From: Streptococcus oralis subsp. tigurinus
GTDB lineage: Bacteria; Bacillota; Bacilli; Lactobacillales; Streptococcaceae
NCBI RefSeq assembly: GCF_002356415.1
Contig: NZ_AP018338.1
Coordinates: 124,001-188,000 of the forward strand
DNA length: 64,000 nucleotides
Direction: 5' to 3'
Part shown: positions 21,012 through 29,345 of the stretch, one piece after another
How positions within the stretch are numbered: the stretch's first letter is position 1
Layout of the letters: every line of letters begins with the position of its first letter
Notes under the pieces: model-generated
Databases searched by the model: none
What the model saw: the letters and a program-made list of their open reading frames with translations, nothing else
Told to the model about the DNA's origin: nothing
Made by a program: the position numbers and the translations under genes

Positions 21012-21704
21012 ATGACAGAGTTGATTCAAACTTACTTACCAAATGTCTATAAGATGGGCTGGGCTGGTCAAGCAGGCTGGGGAACAGCCATTTATCTAAC
21101 CCTTTATATGACAGTTCTTTCCTTCATTATTGGAGGGTTCTTGGGGCTTGTTGCAGGTCTTTTCCTCGTCTTGACAGCACCAGGCGGTGTCTTGGAAAAT
21201 AAGGTTATCTTTTGGATTTTAGACAAGATTACCTCTATTTTCCGTGCGGTTCCTTTCATCATCCTCTTGGCAATCATGTCGCCACTGTCTCACTTGATTG
21301 TAAAGACTAGTATCGGGCCAAATGCAGCCCTTGTCCCACTTTCTTTTGCAGTCTTTGCCTTCTTTGCCCGTCAGGTGCAGGTGGTCTTGGCTGAGCTGGA
21401 TGGTGGTGTCATTGAGGCGGCGCAGGCTAGTGGAGCGACATTCTGGGACATCGTGGGTGTTTACCTATCAGAAGGTTTGCCAGATTTGATTCGTGTGACG
21501 ACTGTGACCTTGATTTCCCTTGTTGGGGAAACAGCTATGGCGGGAGCGGTCGGAGCTGGTGGTATTGGTAACGTAGCCATCGCTTATGGATTTAACCGCT
21601 ACAATCACGATGTGACTATCTTGGCAACCATCATTATCATCTTGATTATCTTTACAATCCAATTCTTGGGAGATTTCTTGACCAAGAAATTAAGTCATAA
21701 ATAA
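21012..21704 (+). CDS. metI: methionine ABC transporter permease MetI (MetP)
   Basis: Permease of 230 residues with five hydrophobic segments. The EAA-type loop that contacts MetN is visible as VIEAAQASGATFWDIV near residue 137, and GAGGIGNVAIAYGFNRY is typical of the MetI group. It starts 1 nt after metN and is followed by a terminator, closing the methionine operon. Confidence 0.95.
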   Translation: MTELIQTYLPNVYKMGWAGQAGWGTAIYLTLYMTVLSFIIGGFLGLVAGLFLVLTAPGGVLENKVIFWILDKITSIFRAVPFIILLAIMSPLSHLIVKTSIGPNAALVPLSFAVFAFFARQVQVVLAELDGGVIEAAQASGATFWDIVGVYLSEGLPDLIRVTTVTLISLVGETAMAGAVGAGGIGNVAIAYGFNRYNHDVTILATIIIILIIFTIQFLGDFLTKKLSHK

Positions 21705-21708
21705 ATGG

Positions 21709-21733
21709 AAGGAGCCCAACGGGACTCCTTTTT
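21709..21733 (+). terminator. intrinsic terminator after metI
   Basis: AAGGAGCCC pairs with GGGACTCCTT (one bulge), followed by TTTTTG. Confidence 0.75.
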
Positions 21734-21780
21734 GTTTTCTTACCGAAATGCAAGAAGAGTAAAGTTTCTTTTTAGAAATA

Positions 21781-21849
21781 TGCTATAATAAAGAAAGGCC
21801 TCTCAATTAGCAAATCGGAAAGTTTGCTGTAGGAGGGATGATAATGTAA
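21781..21849 (+). promoter_or_regulatory. promoter and leader of the dltB/dltD-like cassette, with a minimal upstream ORF
   Basis: TGCTATAAT (21781-21789) is an extended -10. The leader contains a small hairpin (AGCAAA...TTTGCT, about 21810-21829), then AGGAGGG followed by ATG-ATA-ATG-TAA (21838-21849), a three-codon ORF with a better ribosome site than the gene itself. Its stop overlaps the AAAGGAG that serves the MBOAT gene. Confidence 0.45.
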
Positions 21850-21864
21850 AGGAGTTTGTCTGGT

Positions 21865-23019
21865 ATGAATTATTTCGAGGGGAATGAGTTTTTCCTTCTC
21901 TTGTTTGTAGTTTTACTGATTGGTTTTGTGGTAAACTTTTTTGAAAAACGTAAAGACTACTATATTTTGACGCTCTCCCTCTTATTTGCAGGAGCTATTT
22001 ATGGCAAGAGTAGAGCAATGATGGTCTATTTACTCGCCTTTGTCATTTACCAATATTCTCTAGTTTTTCTAGCACAGAGGATAGAAGCAAAGCGACTGAA
22101 ACCACTGGTTTTTCTTTCCATTCTTCCTTTGGTGATCAATAAAGTCTTTGCCTTGACTTCTCTGCATTTGTTGGCCTTTATTGGAATTTCTTACATGTCC
22201 TTTAAGACCATTCAGATTATGCTAGAAATATCGGATGGCTTGATTAAAGAAAAAATCAGTGTAAAAGATTATTTACAGTTTTTGCTCTTTTTTCCAACAG
22301 TTAGTGCTGGTCCGATTGATCGGAGTAGGAGATTTTTAAAAGAGATAAACGATGTCATGCCTCGAAAAGAGTATCTAGAGTTAGCAGGGGACGGTGTGTA
22401 TCGTATCGTTCTAGGCCTTCTTTACAAGGTTGTTTTGTCAACCTATGTGTACCAGATATTACTCGCTCTAAGCAATACTGGCACAGTCGTTTACTCAATT
22501 AAATATATGTACCTTTACACCCTGTATCTATTCTTCGACTTTGCAGGCTATAGTCTAATGGCCGTTGGAAGTAGTAATATTCTAGGTATTCAGACACCGA
22601 TGAACTTTAACAAACCTTTCTTGAGTGTTGATATCAAGGATTTCTGGACTAGATGGCATATTACCTTGTCGACCTGGTTGAGAGATTTTGTATTTTCAAG
22701 AGTATTGATGCAGGTTATCAGGAAAAAATGGTTTAAAAACAGGCTACACAATGCAACCTATGCCTATATGGTCAATATGTTGGTCATGGGTTTTTGGCAT
22801 GGTCTTAGTGTTAGCTACATTCTTTATGGTTTTTACCATGGTGTCTTGATGGCTGGATTTGAAGTGTATCAAAAGAAAAGCAATTTTTATAAGAAAAATA
22901 AAAACAAAAATTGGTATAAGCTACTAAGTTGGTTTGTGACCATGAATTTGGTTATGATTGGTTTCTTTATCTTTTCAGGTGAACCCTATAAAATCTTACT
23001 TACGATTTTAAAGAGATAA
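21865..23019 (+). CDS. DltB-like MBOAT family O-acyltransferase (dlt paralog)
   Basis: Polytopic membrane acyltransferase of 384 residues; start at ATG 21865, 10 nt after AAAGGAG. It shows the DltB pattern strongly: MNFNKPFLSVDIKDFWTRWH (about 246-265), LSTWLRDFVFSR, and the catalytic-histidine region MGFWHGLSVSYILYGFYHG near residue 310. DltB passes D-alanine from DltC-carried thioester to the outside for teichoic acid modification. No dltA or dltC is present here, and the DltD-like gene follows after 47 nt. It is therefore an accessory paralog that either borrows the canonical DltA/DltC or uses another acyl donor. In S. pneumoniae, as I remember it, metI is followed directly by the MptD/YesL-type genes, so the cassette looks inserted. 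Confidence 0.85.
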   Translation: MNYFEGNEFFLLLFVVLLIGFVVNFFEKRKDYYILTLSLLFAGAIYGKSRAMMVYLLAFVIYQYSLVFLAQRIEAKRLKPLVFLSILPLVINKVFALTSLHLLAFIGISYMSFKTIQIMLEISDGLIKEKISVKDYLQFLLFFPTVSAGPIDRSRRFLKEINDVMPRKEYLELAGDGVYRIVLGLLYKVVLSTYVYQILLALSNTGTVVYSIKYMYLYTLYLFFDFAGYSLMAVGSSNILGIQTPMNFNKPFLSVDIKDFWTRWHITLSTWLRDFVFSRVLMQVIRKKWFKNRLHNATYAYMVNMLVMGFWHGLSVSYILYGFYHGVLMAGFEVYQKKSNFYKKNKNKNWYKLLSWFVTMNLVMIGFFIFSGEPYKILLTILKR

Positions 23020-23066
23020 GAGATTGAAAAGAAATCGGACAGATCGAAGGGATAGGATAAAACGAG

Positions 23067-24239
23067 ATGATTAAATTAAAAGCATTTTTACTATCGCTTG
23101 TGCTCGTAATTGCGACGCTTGCCCTTTTAAATGTGACATATGTCAAGAAGATTGATGATTATTATAAAGTCAAGGATAACAGTATTCGTTATAGCACCTC
23201 GTATGAAAAATATAAAAGTAGAGATATTTTAACAAGCAATATTACTCCCAATACATTGGTTCTAATGGGTTCTTCAGAGTTGGTTGCGACGATAAATGAA
23301 GACTATCATCCAAATAAAATTTTTAACTACAACGATTTTAATATCATGCAGATTGGGACTAGTTATTCTCAAAACATCATTCAGGCTTCTACTTTAGCCT
23401 CTATTGAAGGATCTATGAGTAAGCGAAAAGTGGCTATAGTAGAGTCGGTTCAGTGGTTTGAAAAAGATGGGACTCATCAAGATGCCTTTTTGAACAAGGC
23501 TTCTCAGGAACATATTTTTCACATGCTAGATAATGACAAGATTAGTAAAGAAACGAAAGAAAAACTAATCAATCGCATTATCGAGATTACCAAGGGGAAC
23601 AAGCAACAAAATGACATCTACAAAAAATACAAAAGTTATTTCATAGATGGAAAAGGAACCATTGTTGATAAAAAACTATTAGAATTAGATAACGCGATGT
23701 ATTCCTTTAAGCTCAAACGAAAATTTTATGAAAATCATGAGAAATCAGATTATCCCTCATCAGGAGATAAAACCCCAGACTATGATTGGCAGAAAATGAC
23801 GAATCAGTTTGTGGAAGAGGTCAAAAAGAAAACAGACAATAATGACTATGCTGTTGATAATAACTACTACAATACTTACTTAAAAGATCGCTATGCATCG
23901 CTGAAAGATTCCAATAAAGATTTGAGCTATCTGGAGTCACCAGAATATTCAGATATGGAACTCTTCTTGACAGTTGCCAAAGAATTGGGCATTGAAGTTG
24001 AGGTTATTATTTTCCCAGTAAACGGGAAATGGAACGACTACACTGGTGTCTCAAGAGAAATGCGAGAAAAAACTTATAAAAAAATAGAAGATGTCGCAAA
24101 AAGCCATGGTGCAACGGTACTAAACTATGGAAACAGAGAGTATGATGATTACTTTTTATTTGACGTGATGCACGTTGGAGTGAAAGGATGGATGGAAGTT
24201 GAAAAAGAACTTTACAAATTTGCAAACCAAGCTAACTAA
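23067..24239 (+). CDS. DltD-like extracellular SGNH-type protein
   Basis: A 390-residue protein with one N-terminal membrane anchor (about residues 7-25) and an outside domain. The DltD landmarks are present: LMGSSEL near residue 67 (nucleophile serine) and DVMHVGVKGW near the C-terminus (Asp and His of the triad). Family members transfer or edit the acyl group on teichoic acid outside the membrane. The middle region is lysine-rich and diverges from what I recall of housekeeping DltD. It is 47 nt after the MBOAT gene, and its end overlaps a DltX-like small ORF. Confidence 0.85.
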   Translation: MIKLKAFLLSLVLVIATLALLNVTYVKKIDDYYKVKDNSIRYSTSYEKYKSRDILTSNITPNTLVLMGSSELVATINEDYHPNKIFNYNDFNIMQIGTSYSQNIIQASTLASIEGSMSKRKVAIVESVQWFEKDGTHQDAFLNKASQEHIFHMLDNDKISKETKEKLINRIIEITKGNKQQNDIYKKYKSYFIDGKGTIVDKKLLELDNAMYSFKLKRKFYENHEKSDYPSSGDKTPDYDWQKMTNQFVEEVKKKTDNNDYAVDNNYYNTYLKDRYASLKDSNKDLSYLESPEYSDMELFLTVAKELGIEVEVIIFPVNGKWNDYTGVSREMREKTYKKIEDVAKSHGATVLNYGNREYDDYFLFDVMHVGVKGWMEVEKELYKFANQAN

Positions 24240-24357
24240 CACACACCGTTTAATCTTGTGGACGCTATTTTTCTATACGGTTATCTTGAGCATCGTGATT
24301 TACTGTTTTGTGACCGATTTTTCGAATATTCAAGAATTTATCTATAGTGAATTTTAG
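24220..24357 (+). CDS. DltX-like microprotein, 45 aa, hidden behind the DltD-like gene
   Basis: A frame absent from ordinary gene calls: a TTG start at 24220 overlaps the DltD-like stop by 20 nt and the ORF ends at TAG 24355. It has a short polar N-terminus, a single hydrophobic segment (LWTLFFYTVILSIVIYCFV) and a C-terminus of QEFIYSEF. DltX proteins of dlt operons are about 45-50 residues, have one membrane helix and end in a conserved FIYNEF-like motif whose tyrosine takes part in acyl transfer. The match in size, topology and last residues, next to dltB/dltD-like genes, is strong. The TTG start and weak ribosome site are the main doubt; translational coupling with the upstream gene is likely. 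Confidence 0.75.
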   Translation: MQTKLTNTHRLILWTLFFYTVILSIVIYCFVTDFSNIQEFIYSEF

Positions 24358-24369
24358 GATTGTATACAA

Positions 24370-24410
24370 AAAGGCCCTGGAACTAGGCATTGCTAGTCTT
24401 CAGGGCCTTT
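24370..24410. terminator. bidirectional terminator between the dlt-like cassette and the MptD gene
   Basis: AAAGGCCCTG pairs with CAGGGCCTTT, with an inner CTAG stem. The minus-strand side has TTTTTG and serves the MptD-family gene best. Confidence 0.7.
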
Positions 24411-24413
24411 AGC

Positions 24414-24983
24414 TTATAGTTTATCAGCTATTTTTTGACTTAGAAATTGGCCAATAACAGCTCCCATCAAGGCGCCTAGGAGGATACTTATGACAAAGAG
24501 AAGGATTTTGTCCAACTCTGGAGCGACCATGATACGGTCAATGTATTCTTGGGATTTTCCACGCGCGAGTAAGGTGGCCACGTAAGCTTTGGGGCTGATC
24601 CACATGAGGAGGATAGGGCCACTTGTGCTGAAAGCAAAGACGAAGAAGGAGAGGGTGTTTTTGATTCGATCTTTGTAGTTACCGAGACGAGCGATGGCAT
24701 CTGCTGCAAGACCACAGATGATACCTGGAAGAAAGGTACCAGCACCATGTTTGCTAGCTAGGAAAAAAAGTGCCATAAAAAGACCTAAAGTGGTGATAGA
24801 GCCAAAACGAGGGACCTTCGTCAAAAGAAGCATGTAGACACTGCCACCGACAAGGGCAGAAAAGGCAGGTGCGTAGAACATATTACCTGTCTGGTCGACC
24901 AGGTGTCCTAGGAAGACTCCAATCCCCACACAGAGAAAGTAGAGGACGGCGGCTAAGAGGGTGGTTAAGATATTTTTCTTCAT
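24414..24983 (-). CDS. MptD family (Trep_Strep) putative ECF transporter S component
   Basis: Membrane protein of 189 residues with about five hydrophobic segments. Start ATG at 24983 after AAGGAG, rather than the longer frame to 25025. It resembles the Trep_Strep/MptD group of putative substrate-binding (S) subunits of energy-coupling factor transporters, including a GTFLPGIICGLAADAIARLGNY stretch in the middle that I use for the assignment. No ECF ATPases are adjacent; the housekeeping EcfAA'T module would be used. Substrate unknown. Confidence 0.75.
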   Translation of the reverse strand: MKKNILTTLLAAVLYFLCVGIGVFLGHLVDQTGNMFYAPAFSALVGGSVYMLLLTKVPRFGSITTLGLFMALFFLASKHGAGTFLPGIICGLAADAIARLGNYKDRIKNTLSFFVFAFSTSGPILLMWISPKAYVATLLARGKSQEYIDRIMVAPELDKILLFVISILLGALMGAVIGQFLSQKIADKL

Positions 24984-25059
24984 GAGGATCTCCTTGATGC
25001 AAACTAACAAAACCAATTGTATCACGCTTTTTAAGGATTGTAAATGAGAACTCTATATT

Positions 25060-25087
25060 TTTGAAAACGCTTGAAATATGATATAAT
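25060..25087 (+). promoter_or_regulatory. promoter of the yesL-HK-RR operon
   Basis: TGATATAAT (25079-25087) is an extended -10, with TTGAAA about 15 nt upstream. The yesL ATG follows 29 nt later. Confidence 0.5.
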
Positions 25088-25116
25088 GGTTACATTGTTA
25101 GTTTAAGGAGAGTAAC

Positions 25117-25731
25117 ATGGGAAAATTTCTAGAATTCGTCTTTAATCGTATCTTTTTAGGAATGATTGCGACAGCTTATTTCTGGCTATTAACACTAGCA
25201 GGAGGAGTGGTCTTTGGTTTGGCACCAGCTAGTGCCACCCTTATGAGTTTGTATGCGGAGCACGGTTATACCTATCGAGCATACCATTTGAAGGAAGCTT
25301 GGGAATTGTATAAGAGCAATTTTGTCAAGAGCAATCTGACTTTCTATAGTTTTGTGTTTGTGGATCTTGTACTGGTTTATGGTTTGTATCTTCTAGTTCA
25401 ATTGCCCCACCAGACGATTTTCCACCTCTTGGCGACCTTTCTCAATGTCCTTGTAGTTGCTCTTGTCTTTCTAGCCTACACTGTTTCCTTGAAACTTCAG
25501 GTGTACTTTGATTTATCCTACCAAAATACTTTGAAACTGTCCCTTATTGGGATTTTTATGAGCTTACCTGCGATTACCAAGGTTTTACTTGGGACGACTC
25601 TCCTTGTAGGAGTTGGTTATTATATGCCTGCCTTGCTCTTTTTTGTAGGAATTGGAATGTGGCATTTCTTTATCAGTGATATGTTGGAACCTATTTATGA
25701 AAGTATCCATGAAAAATTGGCGACAAAATAG
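25117..25731 (+). CDS. YesL family (DUF624) membrane protein
   Basis: A 204-residue membrane protein with about five hydrophobic segments; the GGVVFGLAPASATLM stretch near residue 29 is typical of DUF624/YesL. It overlaps the histidine kinase gene, reproducing the yesL-yesM-yesN order seen in Firmicutes, where the protein is linked to carbohydrate-sensing two-component systems. Its own function is unknown. Confidence 0.88.
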   Translation: MGKFLEFVFNRIFLGMIATAYFWLLTLAGGVVFGLAPASATLMSLYAEHGYTYRAYHLKEAWELYKSNFVKSNLTFYSFVFVDLVLVYGLYLLVQLPHQTIFHLLATFLNVLVVALVFLAYTVSLKLQVYFDLSYQNTLKLSLIGIFMSLPAITKVLLGTTLLVGVGYYMPALLFFVGIGMWHFFISDMLEPIYESIHEKLATK

Positions 25732-27379
25732 AATGAAGCAGTTCTGGCTTCACTCTCTTTTACGGATTTATAGTTCGGTTATGATCGTGGTCATTGCCAG
25801 TTTTGCGATTATGCTATCGTATGCTGACTGGGACTCACGTGAGAAAGAAGCCCAACGGGTTGCAGAACGTGTGACCACTCGGACAGTGAGTGAAGTGGAA
25901 TATTATCACAGAGAGTCAACCCGACTTGCTCAGTCTTTGGTTGAAAATCAGGCCCGCATCGAAGGAATTTACAAGTATTTCAGTCTCAGCACACCAGACT
26001 ATTTCTATTGGCAATTAGAGCGTAAAACTTCGCCTTATATCTCGGTTTCCCTGTATGAAAATATTGATGACCTCTATGTTAGGAATGATTTTGTGACTGG
26101 AGTGGCTATTGTTCTTCAGGACTATAAGGAAGTGTATGTTTCGACTAGAGAAAAACGCAGTGGAGAGAAAATTCCTGCGGAGGATTTTAAGCCAACAGCC
26201 AATAGTTTCGCCATTCCTGTTTCCGATCCTGTGTCTGACAAGGATTTAGGAGTGATTTATATCTCCCTATCCCCAGATGTTTTACATGGAGCTATTGACA
26301 ATACTCGGGGTCATATCCCAATGGCTGTAACAGTAACTTCGCCTTTTGAGACTGAGATGTTCCATATTGGGGAGAAGGTCTCAGCCGAGCGAGAAAACTG
26401 GTTTGTGGGTGTCACCTCTCACGGTTATCAGGTTCGAGTTGCTGTTCCTAAAAATTTTGTTCTTACAGGAACTTTGACGAGTTCAGCTGTCATTATTGGG
26501 CTAAGTATTCTCTTTATCATTATTTTGTACGTGACCCTTAGACAGACTTTTTCAAATTACCAAAAGCAGGTCGTAGACCTAGTAGATTCGATCGAGGTGA
26601 TTGCTCAAGGAGAAGAAGGCCTTCGAATCGATACCTCTGAAAAAGACCAAGAATTGCTTCTCATTGCAGAAACAACCAATGATATGTTGGACCGCCTGGA
26701 AAAAAATATCCACGATATCTATCAGCTAGAGCTCAGTCAAAAAGATGCCAATATGCGAGCCCTACAGGCTCAAATCAATCCTCACTTTATGTACAATACT
26801 CTGGAGTTTTTACGGATGTATGCCGTCATGCAAAGTCAGGATGAACTGGCAGATATTATCTATGAATTTAGTAGCTTGTTACGCAACAATATCTCCGACG
26901 AGCGGGAAACCACGCTGAAGCAGGAGTTGGAATTCTGCCGAAAATATAGCTATCTCTGCATGGTGCGTTATCCTAAATCCATTGCTTATGGTTTCAAGAT
27001 TGCACCAGAATTGGAAGAAATGAGGATTCCAAAATTTACACTCCAACCATTAGTAGAAAACTACTTTGCCCATGGTGTTGACCATCGCAGAACAGATAAT
27101 GTCATCAGTATCAAAGCCTTGAAGGGTCAAGGATTCGTTGAAATCTTAGTAGAAGACAATGGTCGAGGAATGTCCTCTGAGAAACTAGCTAGCTTGCAAG
27201 AAAAATTAGCTCAGCGAAGTTTTGAACACGAGGCAAGCTACAGTGGAGAGCGGCAATCAATTGGAATAGTAAATGTACACGAACGCTTTGTTCTCTACTT
27301 TGGGGATCGCTACCAAATCAGTGTAGAGTCAGCTGAGCAAGAAGGTGTTCGTTACCATATCACTATCCAGGATGAATAG
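25709..27379 (+). CDS. YesM-type sensor histidine kinase (HK07-like)
   Basis: Membrane sensor kinase, 556 residues from this ATG. Other in-frame ATGs at 25697 and 25733 are possible and none has a clear ribosome site; the overlap with yesL suggests coupling. It has an N-terminal helix (about 20-40), an extracellular sensor region to about 255, a second helix and HAMP, and then the His_kinase domain with the phospho-acceptor in QINPHFMYNTLEFLR near residue 357. The ATP site shows VEDNGRGMS. It pairs with the response regulator 11 nt downstream. The stimulus is unknown; relatives sense sugars or glycans. Confidence 0.92.
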   Translation: MKNWRQNRMKQFWLHSLLRIYSSVMIVVIASFAIMLSYADWDSREKEAQRVAERVTTRTVSEVEYYHRESTRLAQSLVENQARIEGIYKYFSLSTPDYFYWQLERKTSPYISVSLYENIDDLYVRNDFVTGVAIVLQDYKEVYVSTREKRSGEKIPAEDFKPTANSFAIPVSDPVSDKDLGVIYISLSPDVLHGAIDNTRGHIPMAVTVTSPFETEMFHIGEKVSAERENWFVGVTSHGYQVRVAVPKNFVLTGTLTSSAVIIGLSILFIIILYVTLRQTFSNYQKQVVDLVDSIEVIAQGEEGLRIDTSEKDQELLLIAETTNDMLDRLEKNIHDIYQLELSQKDANMRALQAQINPHFMYNTLEFLRMYAVMQSQDELADIIYEFSSLLRNNISDERETTLKQELEFCRKYSYLCMVRYPKSIAYGFKIAPELEEMRIPKFTLQPLVENYFAHGVDHRRTDNVISIKALKGQGFVEILVEDNGRGMSSEKLASLQEKLAQRSFEHEASYSGERQSIGIVNVHERFVLYFGDRYQISVESAEQEGVRYHITIQDE

Positions 27380-27390
27380 AAAGGGTAGAA

Positions 27391-28677
27391 ATGTATAAAG
27401 TTTTATTAGTAGACGATGAGTACATGGTGACAGAGGGGCTCAAGCGATTAATCCCCTTTGAAAAATGGGATATGCAAGTCGTCGCGACAGCTAATCACGC
27501 AGATGATGCTTTGGACTATGTTAAGAAAAATCCAGTGGATGTGATCATTTCCGATGTCAACATGCCAGATAAGACAGGACTTGAGATGATTAGGGAAATG
27601 AAAGAGCTACTTCCAGATACCTATTATATCTTGCTGTCTGGTTATCAGGAGTTTGATTATGTCAAAAAAGCCATGAACCTTAGTGTCGTGGATTATCTGG
27701 TCAAGCCAGTAGACAAGGTGGAGTTGGGCAATTTACTAGAAAAGATTGCGCTACAGCTTCAAGAAAAGGTGGAGCAAAGTCAGACCCTCAGTCAAGAATT
27801 AGATGAAGAAGGCTTTATCAGTTTCTTAGCAGGTAAAGAAAACTGGTGGATAGGACTTTCAAAGGAAAAGCAAGGCTCTTTTACCATTCCTTACTATGTT
27901 TTGGGGCAAGACTGGCAGATTTTCATCTCTGATCAACCGCTCGATGGCATCGTCGTGACACCATTTGAAGCACCCTACCAGCAGTCCTTTGAGAATTGGA
28001 AGATCAATGCTGAAAAAGCCCTCTTCTACGGTTCAGTCAATCTAGAAAAATCCGAGAGTTTGTTTGCTTATTACGAGCCGATTTATCGGGTGATTATCCA
28101 AGGGAATATCAATCAAATCATTGAAGAATTAACCCTGCTAGAGAAGGTTGTTTCGAAGAATACCCCGCGCGTGGCCATCACGAAGCAGCTCTTCACCCAG
28201 TTTGTCATGGATGTCTTCCATTTGTTTGAACACCTAAAAGCAGATGATATGACGGAGATTGTCAAAGCCATCCATGCCATTAACTCCTTTGAAGAATTGG
28301 TTGCCTATATCAAAGAAACCTTGACCAAGTTCTTTGGCCAGTACCGCATGAATGAAAATGTGGTGAGCGTTCTGGAGGTGATTGGGCGTGATTATCAGAA
28401 AGAGCTCTCACTTAAGGATATCAGTAAGGATCTCTTTATCAATCCTGTCTATCTCGGTCAGCTAATCAAGAGAGAAACCAACTCAACCTTTGCGGAATTG
28501 CTCAATAAACAGCGAATTAAGGCGGCGCAACAACTCTTACTTTCAACCAGTGATAGTATCGAAGATATTTGCTATGCAGTTGGCTACAGTAATGTTGGAT
28601 ATTTCTACAAGGTTTTCCGTAAATTGTGCGGAAAATCACCGAAAGCCTATCGGAAACAAGTTGAAACCAGCTTGTAA
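27391..28677 (+). CDS. YesN-type response regulator, AraC family output (RR07-like)
   Basis: A 428-residue response regulator. The receiver domain starts LLVDDEYMV and has the phospho-acceptor Asp in IISDVNMPD (about residue 55) and the conserved Lys in VKPVDK (about 105). A variable middle part follows, then a C-terminal AraC-type double helix-turn-helix (DISKDLFINPVYLGQLIKRE and IEDICYAVGYSNVGYFYKVF). It forms a two-component system with the upstream kinase. Targets are not identifiable here. Confidence 0.93.
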   Translation: MYKVLLVDDEYMVTEGLKRLIPFEKWDMQVVATANHADDALDYVKKNPVDVIISDVNMPDKTGLEMIREMKELLPDTYYILLSGYQEFDYVKKAMNLSVVDYLVKPVDKVELGNLLEKIALQLQEKVEQSQTLSQELDEEGFISFLAGKENWWIGLSKEKQGSFTIPYYVLGQDWQIFISDQPLDGIVVTPFEAPYQQSFENWKINAEKALFYGSVNLEKSESLFAYYEPIYRVIIQGNINQIIEELTLLEKVVSKNTPRVAITKQLFTQFVMDVFHLFEHLKADDMTEIVKAIHAINSFEELVAYIKETLTKFFGQYRMNENVVSVLEVIGRDYQKELSLKDISKDLFINPVYLGQLIKRETNSTFAELLNKQRIKAAQQLLLSTSDSIEDICYAVGYSNVGYFYKVFRKLCGKSPKAYRKQVETSL

Positions 28678-28680
28678 AAG

Positions 28681-28709
28681 TTGTATTCCTGTACAAAAAA
28701 TGCTATAAT
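28681..28709 (+). promoter_or_regulatory. promoter of the 177-aa membrane protein gene
   Basis: TTGTAT (28681-28686), a 17-nt spacer and TGCTATAAT (28701-28709). Confidence 0.6.
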
Positions 28710-28735
28710 GTTCAAAATATCTTATGGAGGAAAAC

Positions 28736-29269
28736 ATGAAAAAGAATCCTATTTATCTTTGGGTCTTGTTAGTTCTATCAGCCCTTATTTCATCTATGTC
28801 ACTATTTGGAATCTTGAGTCCATTGCCAAGTAAAGATGCTCTTCGTGCTAGCCTGGCAAATAGCGGGACGCTCACTGCCCAGCAATTAGAAGACACGGTC
28901 AACTATACTTACAAAGTATCAGAATCCTCTCACTCTATTTTTAATATGTTGTTGATTATTTTATCTGCAATTTTAGTTGTAGTAGCCTTTGTATTTCTCG
29001 TACGTAAAAACGTACAATTCGCAAACTATACTTATGTTGGCTATGTTCTACTAGCTATTGTTGGTTTGGTTTATAGCTATATGAACGTTCAAGATGCGGT
29101 TCAATTAATCAAAGATAGTGCCCTTGGCTTAGGAATGGGAGCATTAGCAAAAGGAACGAATATTTTGTTCATCATTATAAATGTTCTCTTTTTAGCCTTA
29201 GTCTTTTACAAGATGTGGCGCCAACAAAAAGATTTGGCCGAAGAAGTCGAAGCAGAAGAAGTTGCCTAA
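28736..29269 (+). CDS. conserved hypothetical membrane protein
   Basis: A 177-residue protein; the ATG at 28736 follows TGGAGG, while the in-frame ATG at 28724 overlaps that site. Four hydrophobic segments (about 8-28, 70-95, 102-118 and 140-162) and a glutamate-rich C-terminus (AEEVEAEEVA). I recognise no motif or family. It has its own promoter and terminator and lies between the two-component genes and nrdI. Confidence 0.8.
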   Translation: MKKNPIYLWVLLVLSALISSMSLFGILSPLPSKDALRASLANSGTLTAQQLEDTVNYTYKVSESSHSIFNMLLIILSAILVVVAFVFLVRKNVQFANYTYVGYVLLAIVGLVYSYMNVQDAVQLIKDSALGLGMGALAKGTNILFIIINVLFLALVFYKMWRQQKDLAEEVEAEEVA

Positions 29270-29280
29270 GTATTGACAAA

Positions 29281-29316
29281 AAAGAACTATCAAGTTACAA
29301 TCTTGGTAGTTCTTTT
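29281..29316 (+). terminator. intrinsic terminator before nrdI
   Basis: A 14-bp stem, AAAGAACTATCAAG with CTTGGTAGTTCTTT, followed by TTTT. Confidence 0.8.
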
Positions 29317-29345
29317 TAAATCGTAAACAAAAAATAGAGGTCAAC

